Translations under genes and position numbers: made by a program | Part shown: positions 25,434 to 35,100 of the stretch, piece after piece | How positions within the stretch are numbered: the stretch's first letter is position 1 | How the letters are laid out: each line of letters opens with the position of its first letter | Source of the DNA: Pantoea sp. At-9b | GTDB taxonomy: Bacteria > Pseudomonadota > Gammaproteobacteria > Enterobacterales > Enterobacteriaceae | Assembly (NCBI RefSeq): GCF_000175935.2 | Contig: NC_014840.1 | Span: forward strand, 186,001-250,000 | Length of the DNA: 64,000 nt | Direction: 5' to 3' | Notes under the pieces: generated by a model | Seen by the model: the letters and a program-made list of their open reading frames with translations, nothing else | Database searches by the model: none | What the model was told of the DNA's origin: nothing

Positions 25434-26516
25434 TCAGCTTTTTTTGGTTTTCCTGATGGTTTCCAGGATGGCAAGTTCTTCATCGGAGAGCATAACCATT
25501 TTGCCTGCTGGTTCTTCTTTCGTTTTCTTCGCTCTCGCCGCTGGCTTCGCCCTCACCTTCTGCTTAATCGGAACGATATCAATCTCACCATCCAGATCGT
25601 CCTCGCCAAGTTCAGGGAGACTCAAAGGGATGTTTGCCGGTCTGAGTTTGGGCTGTCGATAATGAATGGAGAAGTAGACGGTACTGGCGCGCTTAAACTC
25701 GGTGTAATCGAGGTAGCCAATCTCTTTGAGCTGCTCCATCGCCTTTCTGACCGTCGCATACTGGGTGTTTGGACGCGAAGTCAGGTTTAACCGCGCCTGT
25801 AAGCGTTGCATGGACACAGGAGCAGGATCCGGGGGCAGACTCTCAATAAAGGTATAAAGGGCCTGCGCGGACTCTTTACGCGCCAATTCGTTAATGGCAC
25901 GGAGCTGAAGCAATACCTTACGATCAAACTGATACAGTTCGAAGATCTTGGGATCCGCCTGCAACGTGACAGTGTCATTTTTCACACTGTATTTTGCAGA
26001 CTGCACCAGATGCGTAACGTAATACTCTCCCTCTTTATTGGTAAAGTGGATGGTATTCGTCGCAATACGCGTCAGAGAGGCTTCCAGACGTGTTCTAAGC
26101 TTTGCGGAGGAGCGAAGTGAGGGAATGCCACAGAGTTTGGCAAAATCAACGAAAGGCAGCGTTACGCTGTCTCCCAGCACCTTGTACTTGGCAAACGCAT
26201 GAATGATCCCCACCCATGCTTTGAAGTCGTTGTCCATATCAAGACGCGCGCCGGTGATCTTGATATTTTCGTACCCTTCAGCTTTAACGATCGTCAGCTG
26301 CTTCAGCTCATCAGTGACATCCATGGTGGATAACTGATTTTTTCTGCCATTCGCAGTGGATTTGAGGGTTGGAACGAAGAGCCCCAGCCTCATTAACGCC
26401 ACCGGTTGAACAGTGTTATTACTGTTCGGCGTGAGGTGCACAACCTCGCCGGTTCGTTTATCCGTTTCACTGAAGGCCTCAGCTATCAGTTTGTTTTCTT
26501 GTTCTTTTTTCGGCAT
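25434..26516 (-). CDS. repA: RepFIB-type replication initiator RepA (Rep_3 family)
   Basis: About 360 residues from ATG 26516; an upstream in-frame ATG at 26579 would run into the iterons. It matches the RepFIB RepA family as remembered: [72 protein letters not shown] [14 protein letters not shown] and [14 protein letters not shown]. It is longer than the usual 325 or so residues because of a basic, Lys/Ala-rich C-terminal tail. The protein binds iterons on both sides of its gene to start replication and limit copy number. Confidence 0.92.
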   Translation of the reverse strand: MPKKEQENKLIAEAFSETDKRTGEVVHLTPNSNNTVQPVALMRLGLFVPTLKSTANGRKNQLSTMDVTDELKQLTIVKAEGYENIKITGARLDMDNDFKAWVGIIHAFAKYKVLGDSVTLPFVDFAKLCGIPSLRSSAKLRTRLEASLTRIATNTIHFTNKEGEYYVTHLVQSAKYSVKNDTVTLQADPKIFELYQFDRKVLLQLRAINELARKESAQALYTFIESLPPDPAPVSMQRLQARLNLTSRPNTQYATVRKAMEQLKEIGYLDYTEFKRASTVYFSIHYRQPKLRPANIPLSLPELGEDDLDGEIDIVPIKQKVRAKPAARAKKTKEEPAGKMVMLSDEELAILETIRKTKKS

Positions 26517-26576
26517 TTGAAAAATCCGTGATCTGAACAAGCGATGATCGCCGTTACTCGATATTGGGGATACTAG

Positions 26577-26682
26577 CACTCACTACAGCGGTTATTCTAC
26601 TCACTACAGCAGTTTAATTGCTCTCCATAGTAGTCATTTAACTCGCTACAGAAGTCTTTTTTACTCTCTACAGCAGTCTTTT
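26577..26682. repeat. Five direct iterons upstream of repA
   Basis: Five head-to-tail units of about 21 bases, of the form ACTCNCTACAGCAGTNNTT: starts near 26577, 26598, 26618, 26640 and 26661. They lie directly in front of repA and partly in its promoter, so they fit autorepression and origin function. Confidence 0.85.
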
Positions 26683-26942
26683 TTTGATGTAACTTATTAT
26701 AAATCATATCCTTGGATAATTAACAAAGTAACGTGACACCTGCAACATCTGGCGGATCGTTTATTAGATCCTGGTTATGGGTGATTTCTGATGGCTCTTT
26801 TAATGATTTTGCTGCGCAATTTGCTGTGCATAACTCTATGAAACTTAATCACAGTGAATTTAGAGGGTCAGTTGATAGCAGTAAGGACGCAGCGTAGCTC
26901 GAACTTTGCGCGTATTGACTTATAAACAACCAAATCAGATAG

Positions 26943-27050
26943 TTACTCACTACAGCGGTCATGAACAACTCGGCATAGCAGTCATCTACACTCTCTGTAG
27001 CAGTCAATTAGCTCAACACAGCAGTCATTTCTCTCTCCATAGCAGTCGTC
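26943..27050. repeat. Five iterons, distal upstream group
   Basis: Units starting near 26943, 26967, 26989, 27010 and 27031, each ending in AGC(G/A)GTCAT or similar. Same unit and orientation as the five in front of repA, about 250 bases farther out. Confidence 0.75.
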
Positions 27051-27324
27051 AACATCCCTCTAAGCCATATCTATCAAGGGTTTCAGAGGTGATGGGATCT
27101 GTTAAGGATCTAAATGGGATCATATTAGGATCGAATAATTGGATCGGGCCTGTGGATAACGAGGACAAGGCTTCCCTGGATTGATATGCATCTGCGTCCT
27201 GTTGCTGGTCAACAATTCATAGATATCGATCGGAATGCTTCTACTCTGGAGAGATCAATGATCCGCATTTTGTCATGGTGGCATAAAAAACAGACCTCAT
27301 CAGACGCAGCAGCAGCAGTTTAAA

Positions 27325-27498
27325 ATGACCACTGTAGTGAGTGTATGACCACTATAGAGAGCAACGGATAATAGATCCGGTTTTAGTGATTCAACGTCAG
27401 TGAGCAAGGGCACTTTTCTACAAACCCCCTCCTCACAATCTGCTGCAAAAAACAGAAGACCACTGTAGTGAGTAAACTTACTCGCTATAGTAGTCATC
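27325..27498. repeat. Iteron pairs in opposite orientation
   Basis: GACCACTGTAGTGAGTG-like units at 27325-27344, 27345-27365 and 27458-27476, and a reversed unit at 27479-27498. The last two face each other and form an inverted pair. Confidence 0.75.
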
Positions 27499-28194
27499 GG
27501 CAACGATGCATTTCATCCCTAAATCCTGGGCTTGCCAGAAGAGTTATCAGTTGGTGGGAGAGCTGTTTTGTCCTGATTGATCTACACGGCTAACGATGAG
27601 GACGTCGAGTGTGTTTATCTTTCACCACCCGGCTTCAGAATGGGATGTGTTGAATTGCTCCACGTTGTTCATAACTTTGCACGGTAAGCCTTCTCGACGC
27701 TCTCATAACACAGTTCAAATCGATAGCCGTAAAGAGTGAACGGATCAAACGTGCATCCTTGCCATTTTTTCGCTGTACAGCTGGATTACATGTGGAAGAT
27801 GGGTGCATCAAAAAGCTGAGTAAGCAAAAAACGCTTGCGGCAGGTTACCCGTCGCCAATATTTAAACTCGCACGCCGGTGTTACTCATTCTTTGGCTGTA
27901 CAGCCTTCACTATCGAATCATTGCATAGTAAGAACCGCATCGAGGCTACGGCTTTTTCTGCTTTCGTTTTCTACGCATGAATGATGACGCAACCATTCTT
28001 GAGAATTGGTCGTAATACGTTGCTGTTGTTTTGCCGGGATGTCGACACTAGACCGGTGATGTACATAGCGATGTTTTGCGTATCCATCACCTGAATTCAT
28101 ACCGAAGCCCCTGCCCTCTGTTTTCTGCCAGTCTCTAGTAAGTAAGGGGTGTGCGCAGGCTTACCTTTGACTCCGGTGCTAATAATGCAGTTTT

Positions 28195-28880
28195 GAGTAA
28201 AAGCTCAAATGAGTAAATGAAGATATGCTTTTCTCATTATGAACAATAAGTTACATCACATCATGTAAAACACGGTTCACACTCAACTACTCAACTACTC
28301 AACTACTCAACTACTCAACTACTCATTTGAGTAAAGCGAATCATCCCCCCACTTCTGCCGAGCGATTATCATTTCATACTGAAAGCGAGCATTCAGCCTT
28401 GGTAGTGTTGCGAATGAAGGGTGCATAGTGGACCCAGAGAATAACTCATGAGTAAGTGAGTAAGTGAGTAAGTGAGTAAGTGAAATTATGTGTAAATGCT
28501 GATCTGAGTAAAAGCTCAATACCCTGTTTATGAGCGAACTTTTCTCTGAACTTGATGATAAAGCGCAACGGTTCTGTACGAGGTACAGCTTCTCAGGTTC
28601 CGATGGCGATCCTGCTCGCTAATGTGAAAAGCATGACTGTTACTGGTTTGAATGCAGGATTGAACATAGCAACGATGGGAAAAGGGACTTCATTTGAGTA
28701 AATACACATAAGGTTATATGAGTATTTACTCACTTACTCAAAGGAAGTAATGCGTTTTTACTCAACATGCCTAAAGATCGCAGCTTGGTTCAGACAGGTA
28801 TGTATATGTTAATTCACTCAAATGTGTGTTTACTTATTTGAGTATAAACTCATTTACATATATGAGTTTGGGCTATACTC
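28195..28880. repeat. Partition-site-like array of ACTC/GAGT boxes
   Basis: A long stretch dense in ACTC or GAGT tetramers. It includes five tandem copies of ACTCAACT at 28281-28320 and four tandem copies of TGAGTAAG at 28449-28480 on the opposite strand, so both have an 8-base period. Further boxes are scattered to 28880. In plasmid TP228, ParG binds degenerate ACTC tetramers in the parH centromere and in its operator; this array is likely a centromere of that type, but much longer and placed after parG. Confidence 0.75.
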
Positions 28881-28892
28881 TCAAAAGCTCAT

Positions 28893-29126
28893 TTACTCAT
28901 TATCGTTAAGCCATTGATCTACAAGGTCATTAATAACCACTGTAATGTTGGTTCCACGTTTGGCGCAAGCGGCTTTGAAGCGAGCATGCTTAGCTTCGTC
29001 AAAGTTTACATTAACTCGTTTCTGCTTATCTGAACCCGGCAACACCGGAGAAGAGACAATCTTACTGATATCTCTGTGCTCACCAAAAGTCATCGTTGCT
29101 GATGAATGCTTCTTTTGCAGTGCCAT
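28893..29126 (-). CDS. parG: ParG-type centromere-binding protein
   Basis: A 77-residue ribbon-helix-helix protein. Start ATG 29126 was chosen because AAGAAGG lies before it and the length then matches TP228 ParG (76 residues). MTFGEHRD, KRVNVNFDEAKHARFKAACAKRG and the end NDLVDQWLNDNE match ParG. The first 30 residues form the mobile N-terminal tail with an arginine-finger role in the family. It should bind the ACTC-type boxes on both sides, repress parFG and stimulate ParF. Confidence 0.92.
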   Translation of the reverse strand: MALQKKHSSATMTFGEHRDISKIVSSPVLPGSDKQKRVNVNFDEAKHARFKAACAKRGTNITVVINDLVDQWLNDNE

Positions 29127-29140
29127 AATCGTCATCCTTC

Positions 29141-29230
29141 TTAGTGAGTATTTGTGTAAAAGCAATTTTACTTAAATGAGTATATACCCATATGAGTATA
29201 AGCGTATATGAGTATTAACTCATTAAGAGG
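29141..29230. repeat. GAGT/ACTC boxes between parF and parG
   Basis: A 65- to 90-base gap with several GAGTA/ACTC boxes and TATATGAGT units. In the TP228 system the two genes are almost adjacent, so a box-bearing gap here could give parG its own regulation. Confidence 0.6.
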
Positions 29231-29851
29231 TTACTCGAAAAACGACTCAATCTCTCTTGTCAGGATTTGGATTTCGCCTTTTGCTGCACCATCTGACGTC
29301 TCAAACACGCTATCACCATCGAGGACAGATTTAACGTAACTCTGGCGTTGATTAATCGCCGTTTTCAGCGCCTTAATGCCGGTCTGGGCAATGCTGTCCT
29401 TGAGGACACTGAGCATTTTCGCTTGCTCAATCTTACGCGTAATCAGGAAACGGGCTTCAACCGGGCGATTATATGCCTGCGCTTCAAGTACTGTGACGAC
29501 GGAACCAGAGGCCGAGAAATCCAACGGGCTTGGTGTTACAGGGATAATGATGAGATCACTGACCATCACTGCCGCAGAAGTAATGACGGAAAGAGAACCC
29601 GCACCATCAATAATGACGTAGTCATACTCACTAAGTTCTTTACGCACCTGGTAGACATCTTTTTCTGAAGAGGCGGTATAGACATCAAAGCGCGCTTTTT
29701 CGTTCCGGTTCCAGTTTGTCAGACTCATCTGCGGGTCGGTGTCGACTACCGCAACTTTTTTACCACTGGCTGCAAGGCAGCTGCTGACATTAATGGTGAC
29801 GGTAGTTTTTCCAGAACCGCCTTTAGGGTTCAGGAAGGAAATAATTTTCAT
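29231..29851 (-). CDS. parF: ParF-type partition ATPase
   Basis: A 206-residue ParA-superfamily ATPase, the same length as TP228 ParF. The deviant Walker A box is NPKGGSGKTT (residues about 9-18), then VVDTDPQMSLTNW, VIIDGAGSLSVITSAAVMVSDL and IPVTPSPLDFSASGSV, all very close to ParF. No N-terminal DNA-binding domain is present, as in type Ib partition. ATG 29851 has GAGG eight bases before it; the TTG at 29857 was rejected. ParF polymers or gradients separate plasmid copies with ParG bound to the box arrays. Confidence 0.94.
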   Translation of the reverse strand: MKIISFLNPKGGSGKTTVTINVSSCLAASGKKVAVVDTDPQMSLTNWNRNEKARFDVYTASSEKDVYQVRKELSEYDYVIIDGAGSLSVITSAAVMVSDLIIIPVTPSPLDFSASGSVVTVLEAQAYNRPVEARFLITRKIEQAKMLSVLKDSIAQTGIKALKTAINQRQSYVKSVLDGDSVFETSDGAAKGEIQILTREIESFFE

Positions 29852-29865
29852 GCTCAAATCCTCAA

Positions 29866-29960
29866 TGTCTCATATGAGTTATGACTCATATGAAGTAAAA
29901 CACATATGAGTTAATGTGTAAATACGGTTAGTTTCATATGAGTAAATGAGTATTTGTGTG
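29866..29960. promoter_or_regulatory. parFG promoter/operator with CATATGAGT repeats
   Basis: Four CATATGAGT(T/A) units in both orientations (around 29871, 29884, 29902 and 29936) lie just before parF. By comparison with TP228 they should be the ParG operator and possibly part of the centromere. Confidence 0.7.
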
Positions 29961-30161
29961 TTTATAGATTTGCCGATGATCCATCAAATGCCATCACCTC
30001 AGTAAAAAATAAATTATAATTTATTGATTTGTTACAATTTTATCGTCGTGAAGGCTTCAGCAGGTTTCTACACAGAGGGCTGATAGCGTTTATCCTTGTT
30101 GTCAATTAACAAGGAGAAGGGGAGGTGGTGAGTATGCTGGGCGATTCGAATATCATTGGGT

Positions 30162-31043
30162 TCAGAACAGCGGTATGCGGTCGAACTTCTTCCGGTATTC
30201 ACGCGGACTGAGGTGACGATGCTGGCTGAAGATACGAGAAAAATAGAGTGGGTCCTCATAACCAACAGCGCGTGCAATCTGAGTTATCGACAGCTGTGTC
30301 TGTTGCAGCAAATCGCAGGCACGGGAGATGCGCTGACTTTCACGCCAGCCAAAAATAGTATTCCCCATCTCTTTTCTGAAGATATGAGTTAACCGGGAAG
30401 AGGAGAGGTAGGTCATTCTGGCCAGATCGTCGATGCGAACATCTTCCGCCAGATGCTCATTCAGGTAATGGCAGACCGTCTGGATGCGAGGGTCCCGGTT
30501 TCGATGGTTACTGGCTGGCTGTCGCTGGAATAACTCCAGGATAATGCGCTCCAGCGTGTTCATCGCCAACGCTTCAGCAAGTGGCTCTGATGCTGCATTC
30601 CAGCGAATCACGTCCTTAAATTGATTCGCGATCTGCTGGCTGTCAGCGGAACTGCCAAGCGGCATACGGCCAATATTCCCCTCGGTTCGATCCCAGTGCA
30701 GCCAGTCAATCCAGTAAGGACGTGGAATGAAATAAATCCACAAGTGGTCCCAAGCCGGACTTTCTTTGGCCCGGCCATAATGGTGGAGGACGCCTGGTGG
30801 GAATAACAACATCTCATCAGCCACGCAATGAAACTCCCCCTCCGCGTGGCGAATAACGCCTTCACCTTTAAGCGTAAGGTTGAGCATGTAGCCTTTCATG
30901 CCTTCGGGCCGGTGAATGAAGAAGTCGAGCCTGCTGCCGGGGCTTATCGGGGTAAATCCTGACACCATAAATGCATTAAAGGTGAAACGTCTCATCAGTG
31001 GCGAGTAGTTCACCATTTCCGTGTCAATCAGCTCAGCCATCAT
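30162..31043 (-). CDS. AraC-family regulator with an AraC-type sugar pocket
   Basis: A 293-residue regulator close to E. coli AraC in its sugar-binding half: FNAFMVSGFTPI, LDFFIHRPEGMKGYMLNLT, LLFPPGVLHHYGR and WDHLWIYF. The residues that match arabinose-pocket positions in AraC (Pro8, Thr24, Arg38, Tyr82, His93, Trp95) are all kept. The C-terminal 100 residues are the two-helix-turn-helix DNA-binding domain (IDDLARMTYLSSSRLTHIFRKE and ISITQ-like SITQIARAVGYEDPLYFSRIF). It follows the GH42 and symporter genes on the same strand and likely regulates them. L-arabinose or a look-alike galactoside sugar is the expected ligand. Confidence 0.88.
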   Translation of the reverse strand: MMAELIDTEMVNYSPLMRRFTFNAFMVSGFTPISPGSRLDFFIHRPEGMKGYMLNLTLKGEGVIRHAEGEFHCVADEMLLFPPGVLHHYGRAKESPAWDHLWIYFIPRPYWIDWLHWDRTEGNIGRMPLGSSADSQQIANQFKDVIRWNAASEPLAEALAMNTLERIILELFQRQPASNHRNRDPRIQTVCHYLNEHLAEDVRIDDLARMTYLSSSRLTHIFRKEMGNTIFGWRESQRISRACDLLQQTQLSITQIARAVGYEDPLYFSRIFSQHRHLSPREYRKKFDRIPLF

Positions 31044-31079
31044 TAACCCGTCCGGTTGTTGGATTGCGGGAAGTATAAC

Positions 31080-31108
31080 GGCAACGTCCGACCGAGAAGG
31101 ACGTTGCC
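31080..31108. terminator. Hairpin between symporter and regulator genes
   Basis: Perfect 10-base stem GGCAACGTCC and GGACGTTGCC with a 9-base loop, 21 bases after the symporter stop codon. No T-run, so it may only reduce read-through into the AraC gene. Confidence 0.5.
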
Positions 31109-31128
31109 TGTCAGATTTGCGGCGAAGC

Positions 31129-32550
31129 TCACCCCTGGCTTTGTAATCTCTCCTTTGCGGGGGTTACGGCGGGTACATCAGCTTGTTGGTAACGCCCGGC
31201 AGATAAGTCATGAGCCACCGTTTCGTAAAAATCATCCAGCTTATAAAACCAAAGCAGGACCAAATTAATGGCCGCCAACAACAGGGGAAAGAAGATGAAC
31301 ATAAACTCAATGGTCTGAATGACGGTGGCGGACTGAGCCGTATTCCCACCGCTGACAAAACCAGCCGCTCCCAAAATCCAGCCTACGCTGGCAGTACCAA
31401 GCCCCATTCCCAGCGTCTGCCCAAGCGTACCCGCGCTGAACAGAATCCCTTCAATCCGCAAACCGGTGCGCCATTCCCCGTAATCAATGGTGTCGGCCAG
31501 TAGCGCAAACATCGTGGCTCCAATACCGCAGAAACCTACACTGCGCACCGCCGTGGATATGATGACAAAAAGCGCGTCCTGTTTATTAAGCAACGGGATC
31601 AGATAGGCCGCACAACACACCAGCAATCCAAGCGCTGCCAGACGTCGCTTACCCAGTTTTTTCAACAGGAAAGGGATAATCATCAGCGTGAGCAGGCCCG
31701 GTATGTACTGCGCCATGCTGATATAAGCAATCAGTGAGACATCAGACAAAATGTACTTGGAGTAATAAACCCCGACTGCGGAAAGGGCCGTCAGACTGGT
31801 AAACGTAATCAGCAGGTAAAAAAAGATAATGATCCAGTAGCGGTTTGCCATCATTGAATGCATGACCTGCCGTGCGTTGATCCGCGTACTGTTATCCTGG
31901 CTCACAGGTTCTACGCGCTCACGGGTACCCAGGGCGGTCAGCAGCAGGAAAAACGCCGTAAAAAAGCCCAGAATTGCGAACACGATGATCCAGGAGGTCC
32001 GGTCATTGCCGAAGAACGCGACCAGCGGCAGGGTAAACACACCCACCGTCAGCGAACCACAGGTCGACAGTCCCTTACGGAAGACACTGAGAATGCCGCG
32101 CTGGTAGTTATCTCGCGTAATTAATGCCAGCAACGAGCCATAAGCAATGTTGTTTGCTGTGAAGAATATATTGGCCAGCAGATAGGTAACACAGACCCAG
32201 GCGACCTTGAGGCCATAGCTCACGTCCGGCACGGTTGACATTAAGAATGCTGACAGGCCAAACGGGACGGCGGTCCAGAGCACCCACGGGCGGGCTTTAC
32301 CCAGCCGGGAGCGGGTTTTATCAATCCGGATACCGACGAAAATGCAGATGATGCCATCCAGCACGCGGGCAAAAAACATCAGCGAACCAATTAACAACGC
32401 GGGCATACCCACTACGTCGGTGTAGAAAAACGCCAGAAACGTGACCATCAATGTGTAAGTCAGGTTCGTGCCATAGTCTCCAACACCAAAAGCCAGACGC
32501 TCTCGGATGCCAATGCGTTGCAGATCTTGATGAGTACCAGGTTGTGCCAT
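31129..32550 (-). CDS. GPH-family glycoside:cation symporter
   Basis: A 473-residue carrier with twelve helices of the glycoside-pentoside-hexuronide family (MelB/LacS/XylP type). The N-terminal helix block RLAFGVGDYGTNLTYTLMVTFLAFFYTDVVG and the loop DKTRSRLGKARPW are characteristic. ATG 32550 overlaps the GH42 stop codon (TGATG), so the two are translationally coupled. It should import the oligosaccharide or glycoside cut by the GH42 enzyme. No PTS-like regulatory domain is fused to its C terminus. Confidence 0.9.
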   Translation of the reverse strand: MAQPGTHQDLQRIGIRERLAFGVGDYGTNLTYTLMVTFLAFFYTDVVGMPALLIGSLMFFARVLDGIICIFVGIRIDKTRSRLGKARPWVLWTAVPFGLSAFLMSTVPDVSYGLKVAWVCVTYLLANIFFTANNIAYGSLLALITRDNYQRGILSVFRKGLSTCGSLTVGVFTLPLVAFFGNDRTSWIIVFAILGFFTAFFLLLTALGTRERVEPVSQDNSTRINARQVMHSMMANRYWIIIFFYLLITFTSLTALSAVGVYYSKYILSDVSLIAYISMAQYIPGLLTLMIIPFLLKKLGKRRLAALGLLVCCAAYLIPLLNKQDALFVIISTAVRSVGFCGIGATMFALLADTIDYGEWRTGLRIEGILFSAGTLGQTLGMGLGTASVGWILGAAGFVSGGNTAQSATVIQTIEFMFIFFPLLLAAINLVLLWFYKLDDFYETVAHDLSAGRYQQADVPAVTPAKERLQSQG

Positions 32551-34586
32551 CACGCGTTCTCCAGTTCAAAGATTGCTACACCCCAGTCAGCCAGGGTCAG
32601 TGTGTTGCCCGCCTGATAGCGCCTGTCGCTCAGTAATTCCCGCCCAGCGTTGAACGGTAAGATGATGTCCTGCGCGTCACTGGAATAGTTGAAGTAAAAC
32701 AGCACGGTATTGCCGGCACGGTTGATGGCTCGTTTTACGATCAGCGGAAAATGGAGATGTTCAGCCTCGCTGTGCAGTTCAATCCTTTGCTGTAAGCGTG
32801 TCAGGACGCTTTCCAGCACGGTTTCGCTGGTGTGGCAGCCAATATAGCTTGCTGTCCCTTTACCGTGGCGTTTATGCACGATGGCGGCGTATTTTTGCCA
32901 ATAGGGATGCTGATAGCGCGCCCAGACCTCGGTATCCGCACTGTCGACCTCCAGTAGCTCCATCCAGTGGCTGACTGCTGCGGACTCCGGTGGAATATCC
33001 AGGACGTCTGAATGTAGGGTGACATCCTGTGGTTCGACAAACAGCTGATAACTGGCTCCCAATGTCTCACGAATGACCGCAGGCTGACGCTCGTGTCGCA
33101 CTTTGAGATGCTGATTGGCAAAGCCGGACTTGAAGGAGTACAGGATATGGCCGCCATCAGCCACAAACTGATTTAATCGTTGCAGTGAAGCATCAGAAAC
33201 GGCGTAGAGCAGGGGAGCAATCAACAGTGCATAGCGTGACAGGCGCGGGTCATCCACAGTCAGAATATCGACTTCAATATTAAGTCGGTAGAGCGAGTCG
33301 TAGTAGCTGCGAATCAGGTCATTGTATTGATGCTCTTTATGACGCCCGAACTGATGACCCTGCCAGGGATGCCAGTCCACTGCGGTCAGTGAATTGTTGC
33401 TGACGAGCAATGCTACCCGGTTTTGCTTTTTCAGCCCGCTGAGTTGCGGTGACAGGCGCGCCAGTGCCTGCCCAACTTCTCTGGCTTCGTCATACACGGG
33501 ATTGGGTTGCAGATCATGGCTGAGCAAGCCTTTCCAGTAGGTCTCATAGGCGTTATGTAGCGAATGCCAGTGCCAGTATCCGATCATCGCTGCACCAGAA
33601 GCGATATGGCTGAAAGCCTGCTGGCGCAATTGCCCCGGGTAGGGCGTCCAGTTCTTGAATGCCTGTGCCTGCGTTTCCAGTACCAGATAGTTTTTATCTT
33701 TAGTGGTGCGGGCGATATCCCCGCAGAAGGCAATTTCTGCCCCGGTCAGCTGATGCTGGCTGGGGTGATAAATATCAACGCCAGTGATATCAAGGGCTGC
33801 TGACGCGGAGAAGTGATCGACTTCACCCCGCACGCCAAAGGACCAGGTCCGCCACTCGAAATCAAAGTTGTGGGTGATGAACTGTTCCGGCAAACGATAC
33901 TCACTGACCAGTTTCGCCTGCCAGGCGAGAAAGTCGGTAACCAGATCACGTTGATACTGCTGAAAGGCAGCGCCCAGGCTGGCGTTTATGGTGCTTTCCA
34001 GCGGTGGGAAATCTTCCCAGGCATCAATACGGTTGCTCCAGTAATCAAGCCCGTACTGCGCATTGAGTTTTTCCAGGTCCCCGGCAAAGCGTTGTTTCAG
34101 ATGCTCAACAAAATCGCGCTGCACGTGTTCGCCACAAGTGTCGTAGTACTTGGTTTCGTTGTCTATCTGGTAGCCGATCACCGCCGGATGGTGTGCGGTG
34201 GCCGTAAGTAGCGCACGGATAATACGTTCGGCGTAACGCAGATAAATGGGGCTGGTGATGTCCATTTTCTGCCGATGGCCGTACTTGTTGACTCCCTGCG
34301 GCGTTGTGGCCATTACGGAAGGATGTTTTTTAGCTAGCCAGGCAGGAATGGCGTAAGTGGGGGTACCAATAATCACGGCAATCTGGTTGGCATGCATGCG
34401 GTCCAGTACGGTCAGCACAGAGGAGAAATCAAACTCACCCTCCCGGCGCTCATAACTGCTCCAGGTGCTTTCAGCGATGCGAACCACGTTGATCCCTGCG
34501 GCTTTCATCAGACGGATGTCCTCATCCAAGCGTTCTACCGGCATATATTCACGATAATAGGCGACACCGTATAACAGCTTCTCCAT
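32550..34586 (-). CDS. GH42 beta-galactosidase
   Basis: A 678-residue glycoside hydrolase family 42 enzyme. The N-terminal barrel holds the acid/base Glu in GYQIDNETK (about residue 145) and the nucleophile Glu in YLVLETQAQAFKNW (about residue 311). The GH42 trimerisation domain and the C-terminal beta domain follow (LLIAPLLYAVSDASLQRL). No signal peptide, so it works on imported sugar in the cytoplasm. GH42 enzymes cut beta-galactosides and some also alpha-L-arabinopyranosides. It is the first gene of the operon with a GPH symporter and an AraC-type regulator. Confidence 0.92.
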   Translation of the reverse strand: MEKLLYGVAYYREYMPVERLDEDIRLMKAAGINVVRIAESTWSSYERREGEFDFSSVLTVLDRMHANQIAVIIGTPTYAIPAWLAKKHPSVMATTPQGVNKYGHRQKMDITSPIYLRYAERIIRALLTATAHHPAVIGYQIDNETKYYDTCGEHVQRDFVEHLKQRFAGDLEKLNAQYGLDYWSNRIDAWEDFPPLESTINASLGAAFQQYQRDLVTDFLAWQAKLVSEYRLPEQFITHNFDFEWRTWSFGVRGEVDHFSASAALDITGVDIYHPSQHQLTGAEIAFCGDIARTTKDKNYLVLETQAQAFKNWTPYPGQLRQQAFSHIASGAAMIGYWHWHSLHNAYETYWKGLLSHDLQPNPVYDEAREVGQALARLSPQLSGLKKQNRVALLVSNNSLTAVDWHPWQGHQFGRHKEHQYNDLIRSYYDSLYRLNIEVDILTVDDPRLSRYALLIAPLLYAVSDASLQRLNQFVADGGHILYSFKSGFANQHLKVRHERQPAVIRETLGASYQLFVEPQDVTLHSDVLDIPPESAAVSHWMELLEVDSADTEVWARYQHPYWQKYAAIVHKRHGKGTASYIGCHTSETVLESVLTRLQQRIELHSEAEHLHFPLIVKRAINRAGNTVLFYFNYSSDAQDIILPFNAGRELLSDRRYQAGNTLTLADWGVAIFELENA

Positions 34587-34950
34587 TGCACTTCCCTCAT
34601 CTCAGTACCGATATGGCGGTACGTTATCCGAAGGGATCAGGTGAAAGATGAAGTATGTCGCTGCCAACATAGAGAAACTCGCTTCTGCGTGAGTCTTTTG
34701 ATGGGCATCACATATCCCTGAAACGCATAACGCCGTAGGTTATCAACAGACTGCGTTGATGAAAGAGAATCTGTCCCCTTGGTTGACCTGTCAGGATCGC
34801 TATTGATCCCGCTCGCGATCCTTGCCATTGATAAGATGACTTTTCCAGTTATCCACTGAGATATTTTTAATATTTTTTATATTGTTATCTCTTTTTAAAC
34901 CTTTTTAGCGTGCTCCCAGCCCTTGCTATCCGTGGCCTGCGAAGGATCAA
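34587..34950. other. Gene-free stretch: operon promoter and start of the second origin
   Basis: About 360 bases with no gene. The left half should carry the GH42 promoter; no clear AraC site of the E. coli type was found. The right half holds TTATCCACT (34849-34857), one base from a DnaA box, followed by a very AT-rich run (34861-34900) that could be the unwinding element of the RepE-type origin. Confidence 0.55.
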
Positions 34951-35057
34951 TATGTATAAATTACCCTCAACAGGTGTAGAGATTGCCCTGATTAGATGTA
35001 GAAATCACCCTCAGCATGTGTAATATCTGCCCTTAGCAGATGTAGAAACTGCCCTCA
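34951..35057. repeat. Five RepE iterons upstream of repE (origin)
   Basis: Five direct units of the form ATGTAGAAATTGCCCTCA, starting near 34951, 34974, 34996, 35018 and 35040, with a 22-base period. With the AT-rich run and the DnaA-like box before them this resembles ori2 of the F plasmid. Confidence 0.88.
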
Positions 35058-35100
35058 AACAGCAAACTTACGCACAGGGATCAACAGAGGATCGAAATCG

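Larger units (their letters stand above)
26683..28190. other. Long gene-free stretch of the replicon with scattered iterons
   Basis: About 1.5 kb without a convincing gene. It begins with an AT-rich stretch (26683-26740), then has the iteron groups listed separately. Between 27500 and 28190 only short, unsupported open frames are seen. This may hold the origin and incompatibility region of the RepFIB-like replicon. Confidence 0.5.

Noticed and set aside
27759..27980. 73-codon open frame in the replicon region
   Set aside because: Cys- and Phe-rich chance frame with no motif or ribosome site.
28281..28480. Short tandem repeats that could suggest a CRISPR array
   Set aside because: The units are 8 bases, contiguous, without spacers, and match ParG box arrays; no cas gene is present.
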